Source of the DNA: Methanohalophilus profundi
Lineage (GTDB): Archaea; Halobacteriota; Methanosarcinia; Methanosarcinales; Methanosarcinaceae
Assembly (NCBI RefSeq): GCF_004137855.1
Contig: NZ_QBKB01000002.1
Span: 354,082-418,081 of the forward strand
DNA length: 64,000 nt
Reading direction: 5' to 3'
Part shown: piece by piece, positions 36,351 to 45,230 of the stretch
How the letters are laid out: every line of letters starts with the position of its first letter
How positions within the stretch are numbered: position 1 is the first letter of the stretch
Program-made: the position numbers and the translations under genes
Notes under the pieces: generated by a model
Database searches by the model: none
Told to the model about the DNA's origin: nothing
The model's input: the letters and a program-made list of their open reading frames with translations, nothing else

Positions 36351-37730
36351 ATGGATAATGAGATAGTAAGCGATGTGAAGTCGCATCTAGAAAGAACAGT
36401 AACATGGAAAGTTGGCCTTTATCTGGCTATAGCTAGTATACTTGATTGGGTATATCTCAGTGGTCCAGCGATTGCTGCAGTTGGTAAGTGGGCACCACTC
36501 GCATGGCTGGCTGTAGTAGTATTACAAATAATAGCTCTTCTTTCAATACTCGAAGTGGCTGTGATGTATAAAGATTCAGCCGGTGGTATATCAACTTACG
36601 TAATTAAAGCTTATGAACACCGAAGTCCCCTAATAGGTCCTTTAGCTATGTGGGGTTATTTCATGGGATGGGGGCTTGCTATTGGCGCAGTTGCACTCTT
36701 TGCAGGATTTTTTATACAATATTTCATCCCTGATTTTAATATTGTAGTGGGTGCATTGTTAACAATGCTTGTTTGTCTTGTGGTCAATCTTCGTGGGATT
36801 GAAGCTAGTGGCCGTATGCAATCTCTTATAACACTGGTATTCGTAGCAACTATTATAACCATAATTGCTTCTGTTGTGCAACTACCTGTAATTCCATATT
36901 CAGGGGTCCCTGATATGTTATTACCAGAAAATAATCCATTTGTAGCAATTGCTGGTATCCTTTTCCTGCTTGCTTGGTCTGGATATGCAATAGAAGCGGT
37001 TTTGACCATAGTACCGGAATATCTCGACCCTATAGGTGATACCAAAAAAGCTACTATTGCATGTGGAATGGTATATGCTGTGATGACAACTTTGATATGT
37101 TTGGCACTTATTTTATACTTGCCATTGGAAGTGACACTCAATGATCCTTTTACGCCACTTCTCCCACTGGCTGAAATGGCTTTAGGATCTGCTTTTGCTT
37201 ATGGATTCGGAGTTATTCTAATAATAGGCCTAATACTCAATACTAACCTGTGTTTTGTAGCCACTTCAAGAGTGCTTTATGAAGCAGCAAATACAGGATA
37301 TCTACCCAGAATATTTGGTAAGTTGAATAAGAATAAAGCACCAGCTGCAGCTCTGGTATTCCTGTTTTTAGTGAATGCTATCCTAGTAATAGCTGTTGGA
37401 GAGGCGCCTTTATTCCTATTGGTTGCAGGAAACATTGGGTACTTTGTTGTGATAATTCTTTCAAATTTCACCCCTTATGTCATGAGACACGACTTCCCAG
37501 ACATTACACGTGAGTATCGTGTATCTGACTATTGGATTTATGCTGGTGTGGGTGTTGGAATTATTAACATAATCCTGTTGATAGTTGGTGCTTTGTCATA
37601 TGGATTGACAAACCTTGCTGTAGGATGTGCATTGTTATTAACAGTATATCCATTGTATTTCTATAGAACAAAAGTGGAAGATAAAAAGATGCAGGCCAGT
37701 GCGACAGATATCAAAGGAGATGAAAATTAA
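36351..37730 (+). CDS. mttP: methylamine permease, APC family (MttP-like)
   Basis: This 459-residue membrane protein of the amino acid-polyamine-organocation family has about 12 hydrophobic helices. The first helix region reads WKVGLYLAIASILDWVYLSG, and the conserved loop is DSAGGISTYVIKAYE. Its position between mtbB and mttC matches the methylamine permeases of Methanosarcina, which import tri-, di- or monomethylamine. Which amine this copy prefers is not visible; the neighbour mtbB suggests dimethylamine. The start has GGAGG 8 bases upstream. It ends at an intrinsic-type terminator. Confidence 0.85.
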   Translation: MDNEIVSDVKSHLERTVTWKVGLYLAIASILDWVYLSGPAIAAVGKWAPLAWLAVVVLQIIALLSILEVAVMYKDSAGGISTYVIKAYEHRSPLIGPLAMWGYFMGWGLAIGAVALFAGFFIQYFIPDFNIVVGALLTMLVCLVVNLRGIEASGRMQSLITLVFVATIITIIASVVQLPVIPYSGVPDMLLPENNPFVAIAGILFLLAWSGYAIEAVLTIVPEYLDPIGDTKKATIACGMVYAVMTTLICLALILYLPLEVTLNDPFTPLLPLAEMALGSAFAYGFGVILIIGLILNTNLCFVATSRVLYEAANTGYLPRIFGKLNKNKAPAAALVFLFLVNAILVIAVGEAPLFLLVAGNIGYFVVIILSNFTPYVMRHDFPDITREYRVSDYWIYAGVGVGIINIILLIVGALSYGLTNLAVGCALLLTVYPLYFYRTKVEDKKMQASATDIKGDEN

Positions 37731-37753
37731 GGAGATTAGTCTCCTTTTTTTTT
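37731..37753 (+). terminator. hairpin plus T-run terminator
   Basis: GGAGA and TCTCC pair around TTAG at 37731-37744, followed by nine T. It starts right after the permease stop codon and so separates the first permease from the second. Confidence 0.8.
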
Positions 37754-37795
37754 GTTTGAAACACGGAGGATTGATCATTTTTGAGAGGTTAAATT

Positions 37796-39151
37796 ATGGT
37801 TGAATACAGAAAATTAGAACGAGCAATCACATGGAAAACCGGGGTATTCGTGGCTTTAACCTGCGTTCTAGATTGGTTCTGGCTAACAGGGACTGCTATT
37901 GATATGTCAGGTAAATGGGCAATTGCTGCTTGGGCTACAGCAGTACTTCTTCAAGGAGTGGCATGTATTGGCTATCTTGAAATGGCGACCATGTTCAGGG
38001 ATTCATCCGGGGGTCTTCCCACATATGTCCATGAAGCATTCAAAAAATATAGTCCTCTGCCCGGGACAATATCTTCATGGGGATATGTCGTCGGTTGGGG
38101 TGCAGCTCCGATCGCAGTTGTTTTATTCGCAGGTTTTTTTGTCAGAGAAACGTTGCTTCCTTCTATGAACCCAACGGTTTTTGCGGTAATTATACTGTTA
38201 TCTGTTTGTCTTCTGAATTACTTTGGAGTCAAGGTTTGGAGTAACGCAAGCACTTTCATTGTTATTACTGCTTTGATTTGTCTTTCTATTTGCGTTGGCA
38301 ATTGGTTATTCCCCATTCCGGAATCCGTGAATCCGGTTGGGTTTGGGTACGTGGGCGAGAATCCAGGGGTTCCAACTTTTATAGCTACAGTCTTTATTTT
38401 AGCATGGAGTGCATATTCATCTGAAGTTGTAATAACCTTAACGGCTGAATACAAAAATCCGGTGGAAGATACTAAAAAAGCATTATTTTGGACGATCTTG
38501 CTTTTCCTTTTCGGGACGACGTTCGTAGCTGCCACATATCTGAAAGCACTACCTCTTGATACAATTCTTAACCATCCTTATACTCCCCTTTTACCTCTCG
38601 CTGAACATCTGATAGGTTATGCCGGAAAGGTAATCGTCACAATTGCAATGGTCGTTGGTCTTTTCCTGAGCACGAATGCATGTTTAATTGCAGCATCTCG
38701 TGTTCTTTTCCAGATGGGAAGATCAGGAACGACGCTCAAACAATTTGGGCACTTGAATAGGTACGGATCCCCTGCTGGTGCAATATTTGGTTTAGCATTG
38801 CTCAATATAGCTATGATCACCATTTTTGGCGACCAACCAATAGCAATCCTACGTGCCGGAGATATCGGATATTTTGGAACTATTATCCTTGCTAATATAT
38901 CCTTCATAATGTTAAGACGCGACAGGCCGAATGCAGAAAGGGGATTCCGTGCACCTAATTTCTATGTGTATATATGTGCATTGCTTGCGATAACCAACCT
39001 TGTGATTGTAACGGTTGGCTCGTGGGAGTGGGGATTACTCCGTTCTTTGATTGGTGCTTCACTGTTATTGACATGCCTGCCTTTCTATTTCTACAGGACG
39101 AAAGTACAGGATCGAAGAGAAATCAAAGGGGATAACATCAATGAAACTTAA
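37796..39151 (+). CDS. mttP: second methylamine permease, APC family (MttP-like)
   Basis: This 451-residue paralogue of the preceding permease has the same architecture of about 12 helices. Matching landmarks are WKTGVFVALTCVLDWFWLTG, DSSGGLPTYVHEAFK and the C-terminal FYFYRTKVQD. It is followed 111 bp later by the trimethylamine corrinoid gene mttC, so trimethylamine is the more likely cargo. The two permeases have clearly diverged, which suggests different substrate preference rather than a recent duplication. Confidence 0.85.
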   Translation: MVEYRKLERAITWKTGVFVALTCVLDWFWLTGTAIDMSGKWAIAAWATAVLLQGVACIGYLEMATMFRDSSGGLPTYVHEAFKKYSPLPGTISSWGYVVGWGAAPIAVVLFAGFFVRETLLPSMNPTVFAVIILLSVCLLNYFGVKVWSNASTFIVITALICLSICVGNWLFPIPESVNPVGFGYVGENPGVPTFIATVFILAWSAYSSEVVITLTAEYKNPVEDTKKALFWTILLFLFGTTFVAATYLKALPLDTILNHPYTPLLPLAEHLIGYAGKVIVTIAMVVGLFLSTNACLIAASRVLFQMGRSGTTLKQFGHLNRYGSPAGAIFGLALLNIAMITIFGDQPIAILRAGDIGYFGTIILANISFIMLRRDRPNAERGFRAPNFYVYICALLAITNLVIVTVGSWEWGLLRSLIGASLLLTCLPFYFYRTKVQDRREIKGDNINET

Positions 39152-39262
39152 TTTATGTAAAGTGTCAAATGATGAATTTTTGATAGGAAATATATCATCC
39201 TTTACTAATGCTTTTGCTACTGGATGGTTATAAGACATTAATTGTTAGGAGGAAGATTAAGA

Positions 39263-39913
39263 ATGGCTACACAGGAAGAGTTACAAGAGAAAGGAAAAGC
39301 TGCAGTCATGGACTTTGATGACGAAGCAGTTGTAGAAGTTGCAGAAGAATGTATCTCTGAAGGACTTGACCCGGTTGCACTCATTCAGGACGGTTTCACA
39401 ATCGGAATGAACGAGATTGGGGACCAGTTCGAGCAGGGAACACTTTTCCTTCCACACGTTATTGCTGCATCCGAAGCGATGAGCGCAGGCGTTGAGGTTC
39501 TCACTCCCGAACTTGAGAAACTCAGCTCAAAAATGGAAGACAAAGGTACAATCGCAATCGGTACCATTGAAGGTGACATTCACACCATCGGTAAGGATAT
39601 CGTTGCAACCATGCTCAAGATCGCTGGCTTCAATGTCATCGATCTCGGAAGAGATGTACCAATCGCTGACTACGTCACCGCTGTAAAAGAACAGAAACCA
39701 GCTATCGTTGGTTCCTCTGCCCTGATGACCACCACAATGGTCCTTCAGACCCAGATAGAAGAACAGCTCAAGGAAGCTGGTGTACGTGACAGCGTCAAGA
39801 CAATGGTCGGTGGAGCACCTGTTACCCAGGACTGGGCTGACAAAATTGGTGCAGACATCTATGGAGAGAACGCATCCGACGTAGTCGTCAAATGCAAGGC
39901 AGCAATAGAATAA
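39263..39913 (+). CDS. mttC: trimethylamine corrinoid protein MttC
   Basis: MttC accepts the methyl group from trimethylamine via MttB. The 216-residue protein has the cap domain (FTIGMNEIGDQFEQGTLFLP) and the B12-binding motif DxHxxG in EGDIHTIGKDIV, then SALMTTTM and TMVGGAPVTQDWADKIGAD. The N terminus MATQEELQEKGKAAVMDFDDE resembles characterised MttC proteins more than MtbC. The ATG at 39263 has GGAGG upstream; 39242 is an in-frame TTG-type alternative that is less likely. It lies 5.4 kb from mttB with the permeases and mtbCB between. Confidence 0.85.
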   Translation: MATQEELQEKGKAAVMDFDDEAVVEVAEECISEGLDPVALIQDGFTIGMNEIGDQFEQGTLFLPHVIAASEAMSAGVEVLTPELEKLSSKMEDKGTIAIGTIEGDIHTIGKDIVATMLKIAGFNVIDLGRDVPIADYVTAVKEQKPAIVGSSALMTTTMVLQTQIEEQLKEAGVRDSVKTMVGGAPVTQDWADKIGADIYGENASDVVVKCKAAIE

Positions 39914-39972
39914 GAACGAAGAATGAAGATGCGTCTATTGGATGTATCTTTCATTTCCTTGCACTCCCATTA

Positions 39973-40055
39973 ATAACAATCCCCCTCATTACGGTATCTT
40001 ACAACCTCCCATATCACCAACACATCAAAAAATACAGAATGAGGGAGATTGTTAT
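39973..40055. repeat. long inverted repeat after mttC
   Basis: The arm at 39973-39990 (ATAACAATCCCCCTCATT) is the reverse complement of 40038-40055 with 17 of 18 matches and a 47-base spacer. It starts 59 bp after the mttC stop and ends 80 bp before the next gene. As RNA it would be a very stable hairpin, possibly terminating or protecting the mttC message. It could also be a small non-autonomous mobile element. Confidence 0.6.
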
Positions 40056-40135
40056 AAAAAAGTAACAAAAACAATTACTTTTTTTATTTAATTTTGCTAA
40101 ATGATTTTATTAAGCAATTTTTAGAGCACAGCGGG

Positions 40136-40594
40136 ATGAATATGAAAACAAAAAGTGTACTCATTGTTGAAGATGAAATAATAATTGCAATGGGCCTTAA
40201 ATTGAAATTAGAGAATCAAGGTTACATCGTACGTGGAATTGTGTCAGATGGCCAAACTGCAATCAAAACTGCTTCATGTACAGGACCTGATATAATCTTG
40301 ATGGATATTATTCTGAAAGGAGATATGGATGGTATTGAAGTTGCTGGCAAAATAAAGCAAAATAGTTCAATTCCTATCATATTCATTACAGGTATTTCAG
40401 ATAAAGAGACTTTAAGACGAGCTCATAAAATAAAACCTGTTGGCTTGTTAACAAAACCTTACTCTGACAGACATTTATTTAAAAAAATAGAACTTGCTTT
40501 GTCCAAAGACGGCTCTTTTTCAAACGATGCTCAATATACAATTTTCAACACTTTTGGCAAACCAAATAGCCAGATGAATATGTTCGAGGTTTAA
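40136..40594 (+). CDS. single-domain response regulator (REC)
   Basis: This receiver domain has VEDEII at the N terminus, the phospho-Asp in IILMDIILKGDMDG and the Lys in GLLTKPYSD. After residue 125 there are about 25 residues and no output domain, so it would act as a phosphorelay intermediate or work through a protein partner. ATG 40136 (MNMKTKSVLIV) is preferred over 40094. It stands alone downstream of the methylamine genes, and a link to them is only positional. Confidence 0.82.
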   Translation: MNMKTKSVLIVEDEIIIAMGLKLKLENQGYIVRGIVSDGQTAIKTASCTGPDIILMDIILKGDMDGIEVAGKIKQNSSIPIIFITGISDKETLRRAHKIKPVGLLTKPYSDRHLFKKIELALSKDGSFSNDAQYTIFNTFGKPNSQMNMFEV

Positions 40595-40605
40595 ATGGAA
40601 CAAAA

Positions 40606-40648
40606 AAACAGTTATGATGTCTTTCAATCTTTGCATCATATCTGTTTT
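40606..40648 (+). terminator. hairpin with T-run after the response regulator
   Basis: AAACAG-T-TATGATG at 40606-40619 pairs with CATCATA-T-CTGTTT at 40634-40647, with one T-T mismatch, and the 3' arm ends in a run of five T. It begins 12 bp after the stop codon and also precedes the IS5-family element. Confidence 0.6.
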
Positions 40649-40698
40649 TGCAATTGTTATCTTAGTTTGTACACATATGTTGTATTTACCATTGAACC

Positions 40699-41567
40699 TA
40701 TTTCAAAACTCCGGTTGAAACTTTTTCCAGCACATTAGAAAACATGCTATATCCAGTAATCCTTTGAAAACAACATTTAGTCTTTCATATCTGCTTGCTA
40801 TTTTCCTGAATCCCATTTTCAACCATGCAAAGAATCGTTCTATTGTCCCCCTTTTCCTATATGACTCATATTCAAGTCTTGTAGGTCTTCCTCTTTTAGG
40901 ATATTTCCGATTCCTGATATTAATAGGAATGTTACTTTTTATCGCTCTGCGCCTCAGATATTTTCTGATGGTAATCTCATCATAAGCAGAATCTGCAAGT
41001 ACTTCTAACGGTCTGGTTCTTGGTCTCCTTTCAGTTTTGATCTTTATATTTTCCATGACCTCAATAAAATGGTTTCTGTCATGTTCTTTCCCCGAAGTTA
41101 TATGGATCGCTAAAGGAAAGCCTTCACAACTTACACAAACATGTATCTTTATTCCATTCCTTTTTTTGTGGCCGTTGTATTCGGAATTCTCTCCCCTTTT
41201 TTTGTTTCGATGAAACTGCTATCAACAGATACAACATCCATAGAGAACTTATCTTTCTGGTAAGCAGAATCCCGAAGGGATTCCATTATCTCTTCCCATA
41301 CTCCTTCTTCTGACCATCTTTTAAGCCTTCTCCAGGCTGTGGCTGGAGAACCATAGCTAGCTGGCATATCTCCCCATCTGCAACCAGTTATCAGAACGAA
41401 GAGAATACCATTGATGACCTTACGGTCATCAGCTCTCTTTCTTCCAGTTATTGGTTGTGGTGGTAAATGCAGTCGAATAAACTTCCATTGCTCATCAGAG
41501 AGTTCACTGAATTCCATTCATATCCCCATAATAATATCATAGGAAATAGTATTTATAGTTTTGATAT
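40699..41567 (-). mobile_element. IS5-family insertion sequence
   Basis: The element of about 0.87 kb carries a two-frame transposase on the minus strand. TCAAAACT at 40703-40710 (overlapping the transposase stop) and AGTTTTGA at 41557-41564 are the inner part of its terminal inverted repeats. The outermost bases diverge, so the ends are approximate, and I cannot define a target duplication with certainty. Confidence 0.65.
40703..41517 (-). CDS. IS5-family transposase, two frames joined by a probable -1 frameshift
   Basis: Frame A (41517-41149) gives the N-terminal part: LSDEQWKFIRLHLPPQPITG, then CRWGDMPASYGSPATAWRRL and the first catalytic Asp in VVSVDSSFIET. Frame B, ending at 40703, gives ADSAYDEITIRKYLRRR and the Glu region RKRGTIERFFAWLKMGFRKI. 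The frames are offset by -1 and overlap at a run of seven A (ACA AAA AAA GGA in frame A), a classical slippery site used by related IS5-family elements to make the full transposase. The full-length product would be about 270 residues. A pseudogene is possible, but the A7 site argues for programmed frameshifting. Confidence 0.75.
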
Positions 41568-41926
41568 GAATTCATTATTTAATTTATTGTGATGGGTAAG
41601 TCCAAAAAACAATTTTGGCATGGTAAACCGATTTGGGTGGTAAGTGGGCGACACATGTCTTTTCTATCTGCATACAGATACCTTACCCATCACTATATTA
41701 TAATAGATGTTTTATACGGGATATAATGAAAAGAACGAATGGTTCTGAATTTTATTATCCCTTTTCAGTCTTAACAATCAGCAGAACTTATTTTTTCCGA
41801 GTTTACTTATCCTGCTTGCAAGTGTCGAGTTCATGTCTGACCGTTGCCAGCTTCATCATTAAAGGCTGCGTTTTTACAATCTACCTATAACTTCCGCACT
41901 GAACTTCAGATTATAATGCTCAAAAA
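41568..41926. other. intergenic stretch between the IS5 element and the peroxiredoxin gene
   Basis: It contains the folded element at 41589-41693 and otherwise no gene that I can support. An 85-codon open frame on the plus strand at 41633-41890 has no ribosome-binding site and an unnatural composition. Confidence 0.5.
41589..41693 (+). ncRNA. candidate structured RNA or small repeat, copy 1
   Basis: The 105-base element is closed by a perfect 12-bp stem: GTGATGGGTAAG at 41589-41600 and CTTACCCATCAC at 41682-41693. Inside are the hairpins CCAAAA/TTTTGG, GACA/TGTC and TATCTG/CAGATA. A second element of nearly the same size and closing-stem sequence is at 51083-51185. It is either a multi-branched small RNA or a MITE-like repeat whose ends are inverted; the strand is not known. 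Confidence 0.45.
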
Positions 41927-42673
41927 TCAGCTTTTATCTTCCTTAAGGCAAATGTACCATTCGGAACATTTCAATTCCTTATCTTCCATGCGCTTCTTTG
42001 CATCTTCATAGGAAAGAGGAGTTCTTACTATAACATCATCGCCAGGATTCCAGTTAACAGGAGTATCTACATTCTGTGAATCTGTTTTCTGGATCGCCTG
42101 CAGGATACGTTTTATTTCATCAAGGTTTCTGCCATTGGAAAGTGGATAAAAGGCTATATAACGGATGCGTGACTGCGGGTCGATTATGAATATTCCCCTC
42201 ACAGGTTGGGTATTTATGATTTCGTTCTCATCAGTTGCCTTATCTGCCTGAATATACTGGATATCGCGCATATATCTTTTGTTCTCAGAAGGCTGGAGCA
42301 TCCCATATTTTTTAACTATTGACAACCCCTTATCTTCAACTATAGGAAATTCCACATCTACGCCCGAGATGCCGTTGAACTCCACCTTTTCCTTTATAGA
42401 GCACAACCAGGAAATGTGTGATTGGACACTGTCAACTGACAGGCCAAGAAGTTCTGTATTTAGCTGCCTGAATTCTGCATGCATCTTTGCAAACACCATG
42501 AACTCGGTGGTACATACAGGTGTAAAGTCTCCAGGATGACTGAAAAAAATTACCCATTTACCTTCATAATCTTTTGGAAAATTCACTTCCCCATGTGTGG
42601 TACGGGCCCAGAAAGAAGGAGCAATTTCCCCCATCATTGGAATTCTGATAGTCATATATTCATTTTGTTCCAC
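41927..42673 (-). CDS. peroxiredoxin (AhpC/Prx6-like)
   Basis: This thiol peroxidase reduces peroxides. The peroxidatic Cys lies in HPGDFTPVCTTEF near residue 53. The long C-terminal extension reads NWNPGDDVIVRTPLSYEDA, then KKRMEDKELKCSEWYICLKE, with two further Cys that could act as resolving residues. At about 248 residues it is of the archaeal decameric Prx6-like type. It is a single-gene unit, and its upstream region contains the 317-bp gap shared with a divergent membrane reductase. Confidence 0.92.
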   Translation of the reverse strand: MEQNEYMTIRIPMMGEIAPSFWARTTHGEVNFPKDYEGKWVIFFSHPGDFTPVCTTEFMVFAKMHAEFRQLNTELLGLSVDSVQSHISWLCSIKEKVEFNGISGVDVEFPIVEDKGLSIVKKYGMLQPSENKRYMRDIQYIQADKATDENEIINTQPVRGIFIIDPQSRIRYIAFYPLSNGRNLDEIKRILQAIQKTDSQNVDTPVNWNPGDDVIVRTPLSYEDAKKRMEDKELKCSEWYICLKEDKS

Positions 42674-42990
42674 AATAATACCCCATTTGTCTTATCATTC
42701 TTATATTCAGTTTGTAGCTGTATATTTAGGTTTTTACAATTGTTACTTCGTCCATTTATAACAAGGGTTGTATTTTTTAACGCAAAGTACCCTTAGAGGA
42801 TCTTACTTTCTATCATTGCAGAATTGTAAGCAAACAATAAATCAGGTTTTTTGCAAAAACCTACATGAACATCAGCACCATCAGTATTTCATGTCTCTCA
42901 GTTATTCCACCTCAGGTAAAACATACTCATAATTGAGTATAACATTAACTTTATACAAAATAAGGTGTAAAACTATATGAGGAATCTTTA
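42674..42990. promoter_or_regulatory. divergent regulatory region with a palindrome
   Basis: This gap between the peroxiredoxin and the ferric reductase-like gene holds ATACTCA-TAAT-TGAGTAT (42923-42940), a perfect 7-bp inverted repeat placed just upstream of a TATA-like ACTTTATAC near 42948. That geometry suits an operator for the gene at 42991. I see no gene in the rest. Confidence 0.45.
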
Positions 42991-43575
42991 ATGGAAAAAC
43001 GCTGGCATTTAATATTCCTGGTAACCTTCATTGCGGCAATAATTGCATACATTTTGTTACAGGCAATTGATACACCTCTCGAAATGATTGACAGAGCAGC
43101 AGGGCTTTTTGCCTATTATTTCATCTTTCTGGCAATCCTGTCCTCTGAATACATGAAACAGATGAAAAAGGTGTTCGGGCAGGGTTTTATCAGGATTCAC
43201 CATTATCTTGCACGTCTTGGGATTTCACTTATGCTGCTTCATCCCATCGCATTTGCATTTGAAAAACAAAGCATATCGGTCTTTTTTCCTGTTTTCTATC
43301 CGTTCATAGAGTTTCTGGAACTTGCGGGCAGGCCGGCTTTCTATCTAATTATAATAGCAGTGGCAGCAGGGGTTTACAGGAAACATTTTATCCGTAAATG
43401 GAAAAAAATCCACTACCTGAACTATCCGGCCTTTTTGCTAATCTTTATTCATTCATGGTTAATTGGAACTGACCTGAATTCCGCTATAATGCAGTTACTC
43501 TGGGTTTGCATGGCCCTGGTAATCACAGCAATATTTGTACATAAGCACATCATACCTCTTAGAAAGAGTATGTGA
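42991..43575 (+). CDS. ferric reductase-like transmembrane protein
   Basis: This 194-residue protein with about six hydrophobic helices has heme-ligand style His pairs: RIHHYLARLGISLMLLHPIA in helix 3 and KIHYLNYPAFLLIFIHSWL in helix 5. That pattern matches the ferric reductase-like transmembrane domain (also YedZ-like), which carries electrons across the membrane through bis-His hemes. No flavin domain is attached. Proximity to a peroxiredoxin suggests a redox-stress role, which is inference. Confidence 0.75.
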   Translation: MEKRWHLIFLVTFIAAIIAYILLQAIDTPLEMIDRAAGLFAYYFIFLAILSSEYMKQMKKVFGQGFIRIHHYLARLGISLMLLHPIAFAFEKQSISVFFPVFYPFIEFLELAGRPAFYLIIIAVAAGVYRKHFIRKWKKIHYLNYPAFLLIFIHSWLIGTDLNSAIMQLLWVCMALVITAIFVHKHIIPLRKSM

Positions 43576-44279
43576 ATTGTAACATAGTACAAACAATAAC
43601 ATATTCAAATTAAAAGGCTTAACAGCCTTTGCATTTTGTTTTGTCTAATGATAAATGTTAAAACCAGATTTCTCCCTTAACTCCCTGATCGCACTTAAAA
43701 GAAGGGATTTATAGTCGATAAATCTCCGTTACTTTATTCACCTCACACCATGCATATATCGAGGACAGGATTATCCCGGGAATTGCAGCGGATTGTGCAT
43801 ACAAGATCTTCATATTTGTCCGGTGAAATTATTTCTTGAAAATAGCAAATCAGCGTATATTATCCGGATATTGCCTTAATACAAAGCATGAAATTTTAAA
43901 GCCGGTTTAACATTTCGAAACAAAGAGTATATATGTAATACTCAACTACATCAGTATTAATCAGAACTGCTTAATAATGGGGTGGTATGAGCGGGCTGGG
44001 GAGTGGGGGTACTAAAAAAGGTAATTACCCCCTCATCAATTAAGAATGGGTTTTCGCTGTATATACATGTTTTACCCGGATTTCTAACCTTAATAATGAT
44101 TAAAGGCATCTAGCTAAAGCATTGTACATAAATACATACAAAGATAGCATAAAACCAGCAATAATATTGCATACATATTTAAACTAATTTATAATGAGCT
44201 GAACATTAAATTATTATTTTGAATAAACATAACGTCATTATTCATGATCGCATTTCTGAAATATTAAAGGAACATAGAA
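43576..44279. other. 704-bp non-coding stretch
   Basis: No credible gene lies here. Visible items are a small hairpin AAAGGC-TTAACA-GCCTTT near 43614-43632 after the reductase, and a G-rich block at 43998-44032 (GGGGGTACT and TTACCCCC), which resembles a block at 51603-51635. An AT-rich promoter zone for the next gene ends the stretch. It may carry an unrecognised small RNA. Confidence 0.4.
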
Positions 44280-44690
44280 ATGTCTGAAGAAAACAAGCGC
44301 AAGACAGCATTCATAATGGCTATAATAGTAGGGTTTCTTGATATCCTTGTACTTTACCTAGGGACGATCAGGCCTGCCCATATTGGCTGGGCGGTAGCCA
44401 GTACAGGAATAATAACTTTCCTGGGAACACTGATGTTGATCAACCACCTTTCCAAATCCACAGACTTCGATAAAGGAGAAGTCAGAAAAGCAATGACAGG
44501 ATCTTTCATTGTGGTCTATTTTTCACTTGTATCACTGCTTACATTAACAGATATTGGTATCTCGGATACAGAGTTAGCCAAAACCATTATCTCTCATTTC
44601 ACCTACCTTGTAGGAATTGTTGTTGTATTCTACTTTGGGTCCCGGGCAGTTGAAAACTATTTGAACGCCCCTCAGAAACCGGGAAAATAA
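44280..44690 (+). CDS. four-helix membrane protein of unknown function
   Basis: The 136-residue product has a charged N terminus (MSEENKRK) and four predicted helices, at about residues 10-28, 35-55, 72-92 and 105-124, with a cytoplasmic C-terminal tail PQKPGK. AAAGGAACA precedes the ATG. I cannot assign a family. It is a single gene, convergent with the downstream methyltransferase. Confidence 0.7.
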   Translation: MSEENKRKTAFIMAIIVGFLDILVLYLGTIRPAHIGWAVASTGIITFLGTLMLINHLSKSTDFDKGEVRKAMTGSFIVVYFSLVSLLTLTDIGISDTELAKTIISHFTYLVGIVVVFYFGSRAVENYLNAPQKPGK

Positions 44691-44764
44691 GGGCCATTTA
44701 AGACATGTAAATAAAAGAGGAAAAGTACCGTCCCTTCCTCTACACTTATGCTAAAAATAGACAT

Positions 44765-45230
44765 TTAGTAATATTCACTTTTGGAGGGAATTATCCTGTG
44801 GACCCGTTGTTGATACTCCCTGTATTCCTCACCAAACTGTGCCACCAGCCTGGTTTCCCAGTGCAGTGACCCCAAGTAAAGGTATATGCTCGCCAGCTGG
44901 GCACCAATCTTGAACCTGTGAGGAACATCCCGCAAAGCCCTCGGTGCAACCAGAGTGGCAGCCAATTGTACCCCTACCATAATCCACCTCCAGGGAGAAG
45001 GTACGATGTACAAAAAGGGACCCGGGTTTGTGTAGAGCAGGTAGACAAGCGGCAAAATCGTAATAACTGCAATAAGGCTGTATGCCGGCATATACAGCAT
45101 TTCTGCCCGGGAACCCAGAACTCTCATGAGTCGGCGTTTGAATGGCAGGCTGGCCAAAAAAACTGTGAATGGCTGCAAATGCCACAAGACAAAATATAAG
45201 GATAATAGTAGATGAAACCAATTCCAGCAC
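44765..45230 (-). pseudogene. isoprenylcysteine carboxyl methyltransferase-like membrane protein, one-base frameshift
   Basis: The N terminus (MLELVSSTIILIFCLVAF, then AAIHSF) lies in one frame and the rest (LASLPFKRRLMRVLGSRAEM and four further helices) in another. The C-terminal motif FGEEYREYQQRVHRIIP is typical of the ICMT/PEMT-like membrane methyltransferases. The shift is at a run of seven A on the plus strand, 45156-45162; six restore a single frame of about 155 residues. The substrate is unknown. It is probably intact if the run is a sequencing error. Confidence 0.65.

Noticed and set aside
41633-41890. 85-codon plus-strand gene
   Set aside because: No ribosome-binding site, unnatural composition, and it overlaps the folded element at 41589-41693.
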